This document shows positions 35,401 through 44,500 of a stretch of DNA of 64,000 bases, one piece after another (positions within the stretch are counted from its first letter, which is position 1; the number at the start of each line of letters is the position of its first letter). The DNA comes from Candidatus Calescibacterium sp. GTDB taxonomy: Bacteria; Calescibacteriota; Calescibacteriia; Calescibacteriales; Calescibacteriaceae. The stretch covers positions 62,001-126,000 of the forward strand of contig JANXBU010000004.1 in assembly GCA_025060505.1 (NCBI GenBank). The letters are read 5' to 3'. A program made the translations under genes and the position numbers. The notes under the pieces are model-generated. The model was not told where the DNA came from, did no database searches, and worked only from the letters and a program-made list of their open reading frames with translations.

Positions 35401-36469
35401 TTGTCTGCGAATCAACATAAGGAGACGAAAATGTCAGTGCAAGCTCAAAGTTTCTCAGCTCAACTGATATATCAAGTCTATCATCTGATGTATGTTCTGT
35501 AAGATCTCCTTCACAAGTTGCAGTTGCAGGGTAGTCCGTTCCTATATCTTCGTTTAATCTTACCGTAACAGCATCTCTTTTGTAATCAACAATTAGCCTA
35601 TTATAGGTCACTCGGTCTAAGAAGAAAAATGGATCCCAGCTTTGTGGAGGCGATATAGGACAAAATGTATTAGCATTATCTAATCCACATTTTCCAAATG
35701 GTCTCCATGACCATCCACCCATTGCAAACGTTATCGGATTTGAAGATGTTCCAACTCTTTTATCTCTTTCCTGTCCCCATATCACACCATTCAAACATAT
35801 AGGAGCTCCTTCATCGTTTAGAAGAGGAATCGGTAAACACAAAGAAATAAGTCCTTTTCCATCATCTTTACACTGATTAGTTCCTTCATCCCAAGTTCCA
35901 GTTGGGTTATATCCTGCTATATATTCAAAGTAAATATCATTACCGAAACAGTGAGTGACTCCTTCTCCAAGGCTAAAATTCGGAGCAGTTGTTGTTATAC
36001 CACATGCAGCAGTCGAGTTATTCCAGTAATATGAATATGTTGGATTATTTGGATAGTTATTTGTAAGCCATTCTTGAAATTCTTGTAAGTTATCCCAGAA
36101 ATCTGCAACAACCTTAGTGTCTGTACATCTGTCAAGAAATGTCATAGCCAAGTAATTAACAAGATTTGCAACCGACGGATCTCCGGAAAGAATATCTGAT
36201 ATAAGTTCTCCGATCTCGTTTAAACCAGATTTTGTAAGTCTTACAACAACGTTGTGCTTTTCAAACTGGTTTCTGTAAAGAATAGAAGTAACACCATCAA
36301 GTCCTCCCCAGGTAATCGGATTTCTAAAACCGGCTGAATATGGGTTAGCTGATGTTTCATTAAGACTCCTCCTTCTTTGAGCAGATGCGTCTGAGACAAA
36401 GATAAGAACAAGACCTACAAAGAATGAAAAGACCGCAAAAGCCCTTGCCTTCTTTATTATACCTGCCAT
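32444..36469 (-). CDS. 1341-residue secreted protein with Ig-like domains and GC-type C-terminal tail
   Basis: I start at 36469 (MAGIIKKARAFAVFSFFVGL), where AGGGAGGT lies 8 nt upstream and a perfect signal peptide follows (cleavage near ASAQ); the track's start 36 codons earlier adds a non-secretory stretch. Residues from about 40 to 1130 match no family I know. They contain scattered Cys pairs and many aromatic, Asn-rich beta segments, and phrases such as 'VYLRIPILGLRLGIQI' and 'LRVALDPAALLQIPMEFNFP', reminiscent of barrel strands or an elongated beta-sheet protein. From about 1140 there are two Ig/fibronectin-like domains ('VRYSWRLDGGTWNLWSEENS', 'VSYAVDDGEWSQWVP'). The tail is 'ENAGILGCSTASVSWIVFAG', a helix and RRRING, a Gly-Cys sorting signal. 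It is likely a surface-anchored or shed protein. Confidence 0.75.
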   Translation of the reverse strand: MAGIIKKARAFAVFSFFVGLVLIFVSDASAQRRRSLNETSANPYSAGFRNPITWGGLDGVTSILYRNQFEKHNVVVRLTKSGLNEIGELISDILSGDPSVANLVNYLAMTFLDRCTDTKVVADFWDNLQEFQEWLTNNYPNNPTYSYYWNNSTAACGITTTAPNFSLGEGVTHCFGNDIYFEYIAGYNPTGTWDEGTNQCKDDGKGLISLCLPIPLLNDEGAPICLNGVIWGQERDKRVGTSSNPITFAMGGWSWRPFGKCGLDNANTFCPISPPQSWDPFFFLDRVTYNRLIVDYKRDAVTVRLNEDIGTDYPATATCEGDLTEHTSDDRLDISVELRNFELALTFSSPYVDSQTRYVDCVWVGNVCQFNPGVTSFPNALSYCFKNRDAINDRHICDPQWETPNNTTFTYDESRVISNYVNGRVYLRIPILGLRLGIQIKGNFTDHTDWAQVVRGLGINLKGLDVIAGIAYDMIPMAASVTTPACRNIAWNTVGSAQYCPEYRVSQKVARTLLWLDAVLRLIAIDNFNVSCVSGKTTVNQYDTCIAYFLFPGQVFDLKDILESLNPIEHPMEEVVYVGATTYYEHKPNKIFIDLGFTNDFWADSAGILLAMNVATDIRYVIWNSSATSLSDVKRASFNQYVTSCVQFATPMPKAATSQIIPIRECVPQTGCPSTIRTVAQCTGNLNANNGQFPHVFSSQFLPQYPVAPTLAEGRYGYSVTNYYVGVGIHHNLVSRILYEVVGDGIACIWVDKYTPMLGSFAGGFLNTDSFAFFMPKLKDSFPNKEMAIEIIPNYKDPGSPSGNSGGAATYNRPLSVVAYSKTGGPTFRPVLSVYSTGSTRNNFWDQFVQNATFGSGFTMFVSPTTWFDTADLLIDLPYIDLSFNVVTTGNITNANHNWMRVFGLTVGLMLSVDIDIVPCVSPDCARTVRFPNIDSTDFSQPLTSFYRNYYTGQTTDRGGNYFPQGGTFARVIDLTLYVDPDVRYFIAYNSNALGLSGSNWAEILGNILPVVLNGLAGAKLRVALDPAALLQIPMEFNFPWVGPEFGNLPWDTAFPHNAPGATTDGIGDYFEMFIHWRGRPTFGNIVKLLNGLGIDLVDTIGSIAGLAPGVPMNVRFADYTVNGNGKMITPPETFITHTSDPSALYTRIEFSGWSPNSDKVRYSWRLDGGTWNLWSEENSVVLTHLLEGWHVFEVRAKDGEKLIDPTPAKFVFRVDSLGPDINVTAPEVVRGSKAVFFADVKDAQASADQVLVSYAVDDGEWSQWVPANELTSIELSGLSKGEHILKIKAKDDVGNISQYTHRFFVTENAGILGCSTASVSWIVFAGVMISLAIIRRRING

Positions 36470-37317
36470 GGTATTTACCTCCCTTGATATTTTTTCTAAG
36501 GATTTCATACCAAAACTATAATCATTCATTTTTAAAAAGTCAAGCAAAAGTGACACTATCTTCGCCTTATTTTTCAAGGGATCCAGAATTCAGAATTTGC
36601 AAATTCACAAAAAATCATCATTTTGTGCACAATTTGGCCATTTATTATCTACACGGAGAATAATCCACAAGAGTTAAAATTAGCATAGCTAATTTTTAGC
36701 ATAGATAACACTGGGAGGAACGGAGAGCGGATATGATTTCATGAATTATTTTTGCATATGAAATAATATCCTTTTGATATTTTCCACAGAAGGTATCAAA
36801 TATCTGCAATAAACAAAAGAACTAAGGAATCTACACCAGTTTTTCTATGCTTAGCAAAACAATATCAAAAGCTCTGGCCGAGCCATAACCTGTTGTATAT
36901 TCAAAAATGCTAACAAAAAATTTTATCTCAAGCTTACCTATAGGACAAATAACCAATATTACAACTATCTCATAAAACCATTTGTCCCTTCATCAGCTCC
37001 ATTATCTCGTTTTTCCGGAAAATCACTTTTCTTCCCCATAATGGAGACGTCCCAATAAAAAATCTAATTCAGATCCACTATAGCATAAAATAAAAGACAC
37101 AATGGAGTATTAAAAATTTGCCACGGTTCTTCTATTTCATAGCAAATCGGCAGTTTTATCATTACAAGATCTATTTATCATACACGATTATACACAAGCC
37201 TTTTCTCGATTCTCGGATATCTACTCTTACAATCTAGGAACTATTTTTTGTTTGCAGCAAAGTCAATAAGCTACAACACTTCCCAAAAATCTAAAACAAA
37301 TCAAGGTCTTTGAGAAA
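36470..37317. other. 848-bp gene-free AT-rich region
   Basis: No frame here has coding character on either strand. The first part holds the ribosome-binding site and upstream region of the 1341-residue gene. An ATTATTT/AAATAAT inverted repeat lies near 36746-36765. A DnaA-box-like TTATACACA (37188-37196) and a one-mismatch TAATCCACA (near 36662) are present, too few and too spread out to call an origin. It follows the stop of atpA, so it may hold the atpA terminator and a decayed gene. Confidence 0.4.
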
Positions 37318-38844
37318 TTATATGCTTTTCAATAGAGAAGAAAAATATGTATCAAATTCATCAAGAACTTTCTTGAGTCGCTCTTCAATTTCCTGTGTCA
37401 ACTCCTTTTTATCTTTTATGGTTTTCAGAACATCTGGATATTTTGATTCCAAGAATTTGTATAGTTCTTCTTCGTATTTTTTACAGACCGCAACAGGATA
37501 CTTATCAAGATACCCTCGCGTTCCAGCGTAAATTATCACTATTTGCTTTTCAACAGGTAGAACCTCGTGAACACCTTGTTTGAGAATCTCTGTAAGCCTT
37601 CTCCCTCTTTCTATCTGTTTCAAAGTAGCTGGATCAAGATCTGAGCCGAACTGAGCAAAAACTTCCAGTTCCCTGTATTGAGCGAGCTCGAGTCTCAGCA
37701 TTCCGGCAACCTTTTTCATTGCTTTTATCTGGGCATTACCTCCAACACGCGAGACTGATATTCCAACGTTTATAGCTGGGCGAACACCCGCATAAAATAA
37801 ATCAGGTTCAAGATATATCTGACCATCTGTAATAGAAATAACATTTGTTGGTATGTAAGCCGAAACATCTCCTGCTTGAGTTTCTATTATTGGGAGTGCT
37901 GTGAGAGAACCGCCTCCGAGCTCATTTGAAAGTTTCGCCGCTCTTTCAAGAAGTCTTGAGTGTAGATAAAAAACATCTCCGGGGAAAGCTTCTCTTCCCG
38001 GTGGTCTTCTGAGCAAAAGCGCAAGAGCTCTGTAAGCCTGAGCATGCTTTGTAAGATCATCATACACCACAAGAGCGTGCATCCCGTTATCTCTCAGGTA
38101 CTCCCCAATTGTACAGCCAACATAAGGTGCGATGTACTGCAAAGTCGGTGGTTCAGATGCAGACGCAACCACAACAGTAGTGTAATCCATAGCTCCATAA
38201 TTTTTTAGTGTATCAACAACCTGAGCTATTGTTTGGAGTTTCTGTCCTATTGCTACATATATGCAGTAAACTGGGGGCTCCGCATATTTCTGATTTATAA
38301 TAGTGTCAACAGCTATGGTGGTCTTACCAGTCTGTCTATCTCCTATTATAAGCTCCCTTTGACCTCTTCCAATTGGAATCATTGCATCTATGGCTTTTAT
38401 TCCTGTTTGCAGTGGTTCTCTTACAGGTTGTCGCATTATAACACCCGGTGCTTTGACCTCCACTCTTCTTGTTTCTTCATAACTTATCGGCCCGAGTCCA
38501 TCTACTGGTTCCCCGATAGCATTTATAACTCTACCTAAAACTGCTTTCCCAACCGGAACCTCAAAAAGCTTATTAGTTCTTTTAACAATATCTCCTTCCT
38601 TTATATGTTCAGTGTTACCCATAACCGCTATTCCAACTGACTCCTCCTCCAAATTCAATATCACACCTTTTTCACCTGATTGAAATTCAACAACCTCCCC
38701 TGCCATAGCCTCTGAAAGCCCAAAAGCTCTGGCTATGTAATCTCCAACATAAGTAACTACACCGGTGTGTTCAAACCTCGCTTCAAGATCTACTCCCTTT
38801 ATTCTTTCTTTTATTATAGAAGAAACTTCTTCTGCCCTGAACAT
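37318..38844 (-). CDS. atpA: F1 ATP synthase subunit alpha
   Basis: The 508-residue protein has '[15 protein letters not shown]', Walker A '[19 protein letters not shown]', '[19 protein letters not shown]', '[20 protein letters not shown]', '[20 protein letters not shown]' and '[20 protein letters not shown]', all diagnostic of the non-catalytic alpha subunit. Its nucleotide site and the arginine finger in 'SVSRVG' are intact. AAAGGAAAT precedes the ATG. In most bacteria atpA lies in the atpBEFHAGDC operon. Here it is alone, with no delta before it and no gamma after it, and the atpD-atpC pair is about 6 kb away. The product should still assemble into the alpha3beta3 head. Confidence 0.97.
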   Translation of the reverse strand: MFRAEEVSSIIKERIKGVDLEARFEHTGVVTYVGDYIARAFGLSEAMAGEVVEFQSGEKGVILNLEEESVGIAVMGNTEHIKEGDIVKRTNKLFEVPVGKAVLGRVINAIGEPVDGLGPISYEETRRVEVKAPGVIMRQPVREPLQTGIKAIDAMIPIGRGQRELIIGDRQTGKTTIAVDTIINQKYAEPPVYCIYVAIGQKLQTIAQVVDTLKNYGAMDYTTVVVASASEPPTLQYIAPYVGCTIGEYLRDNGMHALVVYDDLTKHAQAYRALALLLRRPPGREAFPGDVFYLHSRLLERAAKLSNELGGGSLTALPIIETQAGDVSAYIPTNVISITDGQIYLEPDLFYAGVRPAINVGISVSRVGGNAQIKAMKKVAGMLRLELAQYRELEVFAQFGSDLDPATLKQIERGRRLTEILKQGVHEVLPVEKQIVIIYAGTRGYLDKYPVAVCKKYEEELYKFLESKYPDVLKTIKDKKELTQEIEERLKKVLDEFDTYFSSLLKSI

Positions 38845-38908
38845 ATTTCCTTTTCTTAATTACTCCGAAAATGAAAGATACAAAAACAACTTTTTTATTT
38901 ATATTCTT

Positions 38909-39397
38909 GTGAATATCAGATTTGTCTTGCGCGACATAAGAGAAGCAAGAATATTAAAAGGTATCCTTGAAGAAAACGGATTCAATACTGAAATCTACGA
39001 AAACATTGAAGATATATACTCAGATATAGAAAAAACAGAAATTATATTCATAGATATACTACGTATTGATGAGAACAAGATCATCGGTGGAAACAAAATA
39101 AATCAGGACATAGAAGCAAAAAAAGAAGAAATAAAATCAAATGAAGAGAAAAAAAGAATAAAAGAAATATGGATAGTATTCATTGTTCCCTTCTGGATGC
39201 GATTCAACTCGGAGAAAGCAAGAGAGCTTGCAAGAAAAATTGGATTCAGGTCTGCCAGATACATAAAAAGACCTTTCACTGCTCAAGAGATCGTTGAATA
39301 CTGCAAAAAAATATTGCAACAGAAAAGGAATAACAGTGATAACAGAAACATTAAAAAGAAAAATCAATCAATAGAAAAATTATCTTTTGAAGAATAA
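38909..39397 (+). CDS. Degenerate CheY-like receiver domain protein
   Basis: I start it at the GTG at 38909 (VNIRFVLRDIREARILKGIL), 162 residues; the upstream part of the track ORF is antisense to atpA. The pattern resembles a receiver: 'ARILKGILEENGFNTEIYEN' for helix 1 and strand 2, 'TEIIFIDIL' with an Asp at the phosphorylation position, a long charged insertion (KINQDIEAKKEEIKSNEEKK), then 'SARYIKRPFTAQEIVEYCKK', where the usual Lys-Pro is Lys-Arg-Pro. The acidic pair after strand 1 is only partly kept (RDIRE). It may be a phosphorylation-independent adaptor. It shares direction with hom 31 bp downstream. Confidence 0.55.
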   Translation: MNIRFVLRDIREARILKGILEENGFNTEIYENIEDIYSDIEKTEIIFIDILRIDENKIIGGNKINQDIEAKKEEIKSNEEKKRIKEIWIVFIVPFWMRFNSEKARELARKIGFRSARYIKRPFTAQEIVEYCKKILQQKRNNSDNRNIKKKNQSIEKLSFEE

Positions 39398-39428
39398 TAA
39401 AGAAAAATACGAAATATAGAAAAAGGAT

Positions 39429-40700
39429 ATGAAAAAAGTAAAAGTTGCAATACTCGGATGCGGGAATGTAGGAAAATATGTTGTCAAGAACCTAAATCAG
39501 CTTAGTGATTATATAAAGAGCAAAGAGGGGATAGAATTAGAGATAACAAAGATTCTCGTTAAAGATAAAACAAAACCGAGACAAGCAAACGGCTTTAAAA
39601 TACCAAAAGAACTTCTTACAACAAGTTTTTCAGATATTATAAAGACGAAACCAGATATAGTAGTAGAGCTAATAGGAGATTATGAAAATTCAAGAACATT
39701 TATCAAATCTTGCATTTCTGATGGAATAAAGGTAGTCACTGCAAACAAGTTTTTACTTTCCATGGATGATGATATAATACAGAGTCCACTTGTTTTTTTC
39801 GACGCTGCGGTTGGAGGAGGAATACCTATAATAAGAACATTACAGAATGCGGTTTTTGATGAAGTTTACGAGATAACAGGAATACTTAATGGAACAACCA
39901 ATTTTATTCTCACAAAGCTGGAAGAAGGTATGAATTTTCAAGAGGCTCTGGAACTAGCGCAAAAACTAGGTTATGCAGAACCTGATCCGTCATATGATAT
40001 AAACGGGATTGATGCTTTACAGAAAATCTGCATTCTTTCAACCGTATATTTTGGAATAAGACCCGATACTAAAAAGGCTGTGCGTGAGGGTATATCTGGA
40101 ATAGACAAGATAGATATAGAATTTGCAAAAGATTTCGGATACACTATAAAGCCAATAGCAACAGCAAAAATAGAAAGTGAGCAGACAATAAACATTTCAG
40201 TATTTCCAATGCTTGTGCCAATGAGCTCGAGTTTAGCAGCCGTTAAAGGAAATCTGAACGCTGTTTTAATAAGGGGAAAAAGAATAGGAGAACTATTTAT
40301 AAAAGGACAAGGTGCAGGCGGAGAACCCACTTCCATATCTGTAATATCTGATATAATAGAAGCAGCACGAACTTCTGAACCAAAACAAAGAGTATTCATA
40401 ACCAACAAATTCAAAATCGCAGTTCAAGATGAAATAACATCAAAGTTCTATGTAAGAATAGAAGTAATAGACAAACCCGGAGTTTTAGCAAAAATAGCAG
40501 ATAGCTTCGGAAGAAACAATGTATCAATAGAATCAGTACTACAAAAGCATAGAGCATACAACAGAGGAGTACCAATCTTTATAACGACTCATGAATGCAA
40601 GGAAAAGAATATGAGATCAGCTCTTGAAGAATGCTCAAAATTAGATGTTGTTCTTGAAACACCGTTTTTCCTGCGAGTATATAGCGAAACAAAATCTTAA
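39429..40700 (+). CDS. hom: Homoserine dehydrogenase
   Basis: The 423-residue protein has the NAD(P)-binding 'VAILGCGNVGKYVVKN', 'VVTANKFLLS', the substrate region 'FFDAAVGGGIPIIRTLQNAV', 'GILNGTTNFILTKLEEGM', 'GYAEPDPSYDINGIDALQKI', and a C-terminal ACT domain ('YVRIEVIDKPGVLAKIADSF'). It reduces aspartate semialdehyde to homoserine in threonine, methionine and isoleucine synthesis; the ACT domain is expected to give threonine feedback. AAGGA is 3-4 nt from the ATG, a short spacing. It is followed by infB after 132 bp with no other amino-acid gene nearby. Confidence 0.95.
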   Translation: MKKVKVAILGCGNVGKYVVKNLNQLSDYIKSKEGIELEITKILVKDKTKPRQANGFKIPKELLTTSFSDIIKTKPDIVVELIGDYENSRTFIKSCISDGIKVVTANKFLLSMDDDIIQSPLVFFDAAVGGGIPIIRTLQNAVFDEVYEITGILNGTTNFILTKLEEGMNFQEALELAQKLGYAEPDPSYDINGIDALQKICILSTVYFGIRPDTKKAVREGISGIDKIDIEFAKDFGYTIKPIATAKIESEQTINISVFPMLVPMSSSLAAVKGNLNAVLIRGKRIGELFIKGQGAGGEPTSISVISDIIEAARTSEPKQRVFITNKFKIAVQDEITSKFYVRIEVIDKPGVLAKIADSFGRNNVSIESVLQKHRAYNRGVPIFITTHECKEKNMRSALEECSKLDVVLETPFFLRVYSETKS

Positions 40701-40832
40701 TACAAACCAATCAAGACACAAACTAATCGAGCTTCATACTTTTTTGATTTTTATATATCTCAGGAGCAAGTCTCATAACTTAATAGTAATTAAGCTATCC
40801 ACAGCAAATGATAAATTTTTTAGTGAATAGAT

Positions 40833-43208
40833 ATGGCAGTAGAAAACAAGAAAGAAAGTGGAACAATAATAATAATAAAAAAGAAAAGAGATGAAGAAAC
40901 TAAAACACCAGAAACACAAAAGCAAACAACAGCTGAACAGGAAGAGATAAAAAGAAAACCGGATTTCAAGAGAAAAAGTATAGAACATCCAAAAGCATAC
41001 AAAACATATCAACAAGATAGAACAGATCAACAAAAAGAAATACAAAGACCTACAAAATTTGATAGGAAACCATCTTTCAGAGAAAGATACGAAGAGTTAA
41101 GAAAAACAGAAAAAAGAGAAGAAATAAAGAAAGAAGAAGAAAAAAAGGAAGAAGAGATAAGAATCAAGGAAGAAGAAAAGAGAATTGTTGAGGAAACAGA
41201 AAAAAAGGTAGATGTTGAAAAAAAACTTGAACAAACAGAAAGCACGCTCCCTGAACAAGTAAAGGAATCTGAAGAAAAGAAAGAACAAGAGGGAAGCAGC
41301 GAAGGAGTAAAGTTTGGAGATGTAGAGATTTTCTCTGGAAGAGAAGATATAATCCCGTTCAGAGCCAAAAGATTCTTCAGCTACAAGAAAAAGAAAAAGA
41401 AAAAATTTCAGAAAGCAGAAGAATACGAAGAAGAGATAAAAAAGGAAGAGAAAACAGAGCCAAAGAAAATAAAAATATCTGGAATTATAAGAGTAGCAGA
41501 TTTATCTAAAATCACTGGAATAAAATCATCTGAAATCATAAAAAAGCTTCTTGAGATTGGGAAGGAGGTTACAATAAATCATTTTATAACATCAGAGGAA
41601 GCTGAATTAGTTTGTCTTGATTACGGAATTGAAGTAGAAAGGGAGGAATTTGACGAAACAAAGTTTTTCGATACATCTACTGACTCAGAAGATTCTCTTA
41701 AGAAAAGACCACCTGTTGTTGTAGTTATGGGACATGTTGATCACGGAAAAACTACCTTGCTTGACTCAATAAGAAAAACAAACATAGCAGAAACAGAGTT
41801 CGGTGGAATAACACAAAGTATCGGAGCATACACAGTTGAGATAAATCAACAAACGATAACATTCATAGATACCCCGGGTCATGAAGCATTCACAGAGATG
41901 AGAACGCGAGGAGCAAAAGTTGCAGACATAGCAGTCTTGGTTGTAGCAGCAGACGAAGGTGTAAAACCACAGACAGAAGAAGCGATAAGTCACGCAAAAG
42001 CGGCGGAGCTTCCAATAATAGTTGCAATAAACAAAATAGATAAACCCGGAGCGAATCCTGATTTCGTCAAAAATCAACTTGCTCAGCTTGGACTTATTCC
42101 GGACGATTGGGGTGGAGATGTGCTTTACGCGAACATATCTGCCAAAAAAAAGATAGGAATTGATGAACTACTTGAAAAAATACTTCTACAAGCTGAAATA
42201 CTTAATCTGAGAGCAAACCCTTCAAGATTAGCGGAGGGAGTAATAATAGAATCAAGCATAGATAAAGGACTTGGAGCAACAGCAACTGTCATAGTTCAGA
42301 GAGGAACTCTGAAAAAGGGAGACGTCTTTGTCGCCGGACTTATGTGGGGAAGAGTAAGAAACATCTTCTCAGATAAAGGAAACGTATTGAAGGAAGTTCC
42401 ACCTGGATTTCCTGCAAAAATAGTTATCGGAGGAGAACAAATACCTTATGCAGGGGATAAGATTTACGTCGTCAAAGACGAGGAAATAGCGGCAAAGATA
42501 GTTGAAGAAAGGAAACTCAGAGAAGGTAAAAAAACACAACAATCAATTTCACTTGAACAGATTTTTGAAAAAATTAAAGAGGGGAGTCAAGATAAAGTCG
42601 TTTTACCTTTAATATTGAAATCATCCTCTGCTGGATCTCTTGACGCACTTGAGAAAGAGATAACCGCTATAAAACATCCGAATGCTGAAATAAAGATAAT
42701 ACTCAAAGGAATAGGGATAGTATCTCAGAGCGATGTTAATCTCGCGGCAGCCTCTGGCGGAATAATAATAGGATACGGAGTTGGAGCAGATAAGAATGCA
42801 CAAAACCTGGCCAAAATGCATAAAGTACAAATAAGACTATACAGAATCATCTACGAAATAGTTGATGACATCAAGAAAGCCCTACAAGGTATGCTTAAAC
42901 CAAAGGAGAGAGAAATTGTATTAGGGAAAGCAAAGATCTTAAAAATTTTCAAATTATCTGTTGGAAAGGTTTTAGGATGCTTTGTTGAGTCTGGAAAGCT
43001 CATACAAGGAACAAACGTAAGGGTTAAAAGAGATGGAGAAGAACTAGGAGTAGGAAAAATAATTTCGCTCAGAAGATTCAAGGACACAGTACAGGAAATA
43101 ACCGAAGGTAACGAATGTGGATTGATAATAGAGGGTGTTCAGGACGCTAAAGAAAATGACATAATCGAATGTTTCAGAATAGAGAAGGAAGAAATAAGTA
43201 TAGCGTAG
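40833..43208 (+). CDS. infB: Translation initiation factor IF-2
   Basis: The 791-residue GTPase begins with about 200 residues of Lys/Glu-rich low-complexity helix, then the IF2N-like domain ('[20 protein letters not shown]'), the G domain (G1 '[20 protein letters not shown]', G2 '[10 protein letters not shown]', G3 '[10 protein letters not shown]', G4 'AINKIDKP') and domains II-IV with the fMet-tRNA-binding C terminus. IF-2 places initiator tRNA on the 30S subunit and promotes subunit joining. The common nusA-infB-rbfA context is absent. Leaderless mRNAs, suggested for several genes here, are known to depend strongly on IF-2. The 3' end lies 5 bp from convergent tRNA-Arg. Confidence 0.97.
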   Translation: MAVENKKESGTIIIIKKKRDEETKTPETQKQTTAEQEEIKRKPDFKRKSIEHPKAYKTYQQDRTDQQKEIQRPTKFDRKPSFRERYEELRKTEKREEIKKEEEKKEEEIRIKEEEKRIVEETEKKVDVEKKLEQTESTLPEQVKESEEKKEQEGSSEGVKFGDVEIFSGREDIIPFRAKRFFSYKKKKKKKFQKAEEYEEEIKKEEKTEPKKIKISGIIRVADLSKITGIKSSEIIKKLLEIGKEVTINHFITSEEAELVCLDYGIEVEREEFDETKFFDTSTDSEDSLKKRPPVVVVMGHVDHGKTTLLDSIRKTNIAETEFGGITQSIGAYTVEINQQTITFIDTPGHEAFTEMRTRGAKVADIAVLVVAADEGVKPQTEEAISHAKAAELPIIVAINKIDKPGANPDFVKNQLAQLGLIPDDWGGDVLYANISAKKKIGIDELLEKILLQAEILNLRANPSRLAEGVIIESSIDKGLGATATVIVQRGTLKKGDVFVAGLMWGRVRNIFSDKGNVLKEVPPGFPAKIVIGGEQIPYAGDKIYVVKDEEIAAKIVEERKLREGKKTQQSISLEQIFEKIKEGSQDKVVLPLILKSSSAGSLDALEKEITAIKHPNAEIKIILKGIGIVSQSDVNLAAASGGIIIGYGVGADKNAQNLAKMHKVQIRLYRIIYEIVDDIKKALQGMLKPKEREIVLGKAKILKIFKLSVGKVLGCFVESGKLIQGTNVRVKRDGEELGVGKIISLRRFKDTVQEITEGNECGLIIEGVQDAKENDIIECFRIEKEEISIA

Positions 43209-43213
43209 GATAG

Positions 43214-43287
43214 TGCGCCTGGCGGGACTTGAACCCGCAACCTTCGGATTCGAAGTCCGACGCTCTATCCTGTTGAGCTACAGGCGC
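43214..43287 (-). tRNA. tRNA-Arg (TCG)
   Basis: The reverse strand folds as acceptor GCGCCTG/CAGGCGC, D-arm with AGCTCAACAGGATAGAGC, anticodon stem TCGGA/TCCGA with loop CTTCGAA (anticodon TCG) and T-arm GCGGG-TTCAAGT-CCCGC. CCA is not encoded (unlike tRNA-Tyr in this window). Confidence 0.95.
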
Positions 43288-43333
43288 TTGAGCTAAAAAA
43301 CTCCCAAATCCCAATAGATAACTTATAACAAAT

Positions 43334-43615
43334 TCAACAACTCTTCTTTATAATATAATATGTGCACTTACCACTTCTGATTTTATCAGAAACGAATTCC
43401 TTACTGCTTATCATCTTATATATAACCCTCAAAGGAATTCTCAGTTGATCTGAAAGCTCACGAGCAGTTCCATATACATATCCCTTCTTTGAAAGTTCCA
43501 TCTCCATTCTCAACATATAATTATCTGGTATTCTACTATCATCATGAAGTTTTTTCTTCGTCTTGCTTTTGGCTTCCATTGATCTCTTTTTACCTTTCTT
43601 CCTTCCTCCGATCAT
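43334..43615 (-). CDS. Small basic winged-helix-like DNA-binding protein
   Basis: The 93-residue protein has a very basic start (GRKKGKKRSMEAKSKTKKKL) and a C-terminal half, 'YGTARELSDQLRIPLRVIYK' and 'SGKCTYYIIKKSC', that reads as a helix-turn-helix followed by a beta wing. I know no specific family. Its ATG overlaps the stop of the upstream gene (4-bp overlap), so the two are translated together. It could be a regulator of its own islet. It ends 47 bp from the 5' end of tRNA-Arg. Confidence 0.55.
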   Translation of the reverse strand: MIGGRKKGKKRSMEAKSKTKKKLHDDSRIPDNYMLRMEMELSKKGYVYGTARELSDQLRIPLRVIYKMISSKEFVSDKIRSGKCTYYIIKKSC

Positions 43616-44112
43616 TCTCCTAACCTCCTGTTTTTGTCTTCCTTCAAAAATTTCTCCGGAGACTCAACAAAATACTTCATAATCTTCCTCACGAAAAGAT
43701 TCAAAGGTTCATTTATTTTATCCTTGATATTATTATAGATATACATTGAAATCTTCAGAGAAACTGTTTTATTCCTCATTATCTTTTCTTTTGGTTTTCT
43801 TATTTTACCTCCGATTTCTATACCAAAAAATTTTGACAGAACATTTACAAGCATGCCACTGGCAGAATATCCTAATCTTTCGGCGGTCTGAATAAATTCT
43901 CGCACTGTTTCATCAACTTTCATTTCTATCTTCTTCTGACGAGGCTCAAGTGAAACCTTATTCTCTTTCCTCAAATTCATCTGCTCCTCTGCCTTCTTTT
44001 CTATAACGTAGGTTAAAAAATCAAAAATATACGAAAGCTTCTCTTCATCATCCCCACAATATTCAATAGAAGCTTTCACAATGTTTCTCAAATGAAATTT
44101 CTTTTTTTTCAT
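43612..44112 (-). CDS. Unknown protein with two ribbon-helix-helix-like segments
   Basis: I start it at 44112 (MKKKKFHLRNIVKASIEYCG), 166 residues; the track's longer N terminus is hydrophobic, AT-driven and overlaps the divergent gene. Two segments show a strand-helix-helix pattern: 'VDETVREFIQTAERLGYSAS' and 'NKTVSLKISMYIYNNIKDKI' followed by 'LNLFVRKIMKYFVE'. This is the spacing of ribbon-helix-helix DNA-binding domains found in plasmid partition and mobilisation regulators. Domain calls are by eye and tentative. It forms an overlapping pair with the small winged-helix-like gene and is divergent from a small secreted protein. Confidence 0.5.
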   Translation of the reverse strand: MKKKKFHLRNIVKASIEYCGDDEEKLSYIFDFLTYVIEKKAEEQMNLRKENKVSLEPRQKKIEMKVDETVREFIQTAERLGYSASGMLVNVLSKFFGIEIGGKIRKPKEKIMRNKTVSLKISMYIYNNIKDKINEPLNLFVRKIMKYFVESPEKFLKEDKNRRLGE

Positions 44113-44188
44113 CTTATCAAAATTCTTGACAAAAAAACAAAAGGTGATTAATATATAATAGTAACTTGAATAAAATATTTTTATTGAT

Positions 44189-44470
44189 ATGAGAACGGGC
44201 ATAAAAAAATTAAAGTTGCTTTTCTTATGTTCCTTTTTTGTGTCCACTATGCTTTCCTTTCCAAACTTGGTCTACGCCCAGCAAAAGAAAGCTCCGCAGA
44301 AAAAAGTTATAAAGTTAAAAGAAATAGTGATAAAACAGAGAGTAATAAAGCCACAGGCTATGTTTATCCTATCAAAAAGTCAGCAGGCAAATGTAAAATC
44401 AGATATAACAACATCGCAAACATTCTCCCAAGAAACATTGAAAACAATAAATGAAGATTTCCTAAGATAA
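44189..44470 (+). CDS. Small secreted/periplasmic protein
   Basis: The 93-residue protein has a signal peptide (MRTGIKKLKLLFLCSFFVST... cleaved near VYAQQ) and a short mature region with 'KLKEIVIKQRVIKPQAMFIL'. I associate this pattern (strand-(K/E)-Gly/Gln-x-(V/I)-xKPxAxxIL) with small exported proteins in Deltaproteobacteria/Myxococcota, but I cannot name a family. The rest is polar and probably disordered. It is convergent with atpC, 30 bp away. Signal peptide prediction is firm; function is unknown. Confidence 0.6.
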   Translation: MRTGIKKLKLLFLCSFFVSTMLSFPNLVYAQQKKAPQKKVIKLKEIVIKQRVIKPQAMFILSKSQQANVKSDITTSQTFSQETLKTINEDFLR

Positions 44471-44500
44471 GTTACCTTCAAAATGATTTGTATGCTCAAT

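Noticed and set aside
36650-37200. Possible replication origin (DnaA-box-like TTATACACA and TAATCCACA)
   Set aside because: Only two imperfect or isolated boxes more than 500 bp apart, no dnaA/dnaN neighbour and no clear AT-rich repeat array.
41027-41368. Reverse ORFs rich in Ser/Phe opposite the infB N terminus
   Set aside because: They are the complement of the Lys/Glu-rich low-complexity start of IF-2 and have no independent signals.
43214-43287. tRNA-Arg as an integration site for the adjacent islet
   Set aside because: The islet lies on the 5' side, there is no direct repeat of the tRNA 3' end and no integrase gene.
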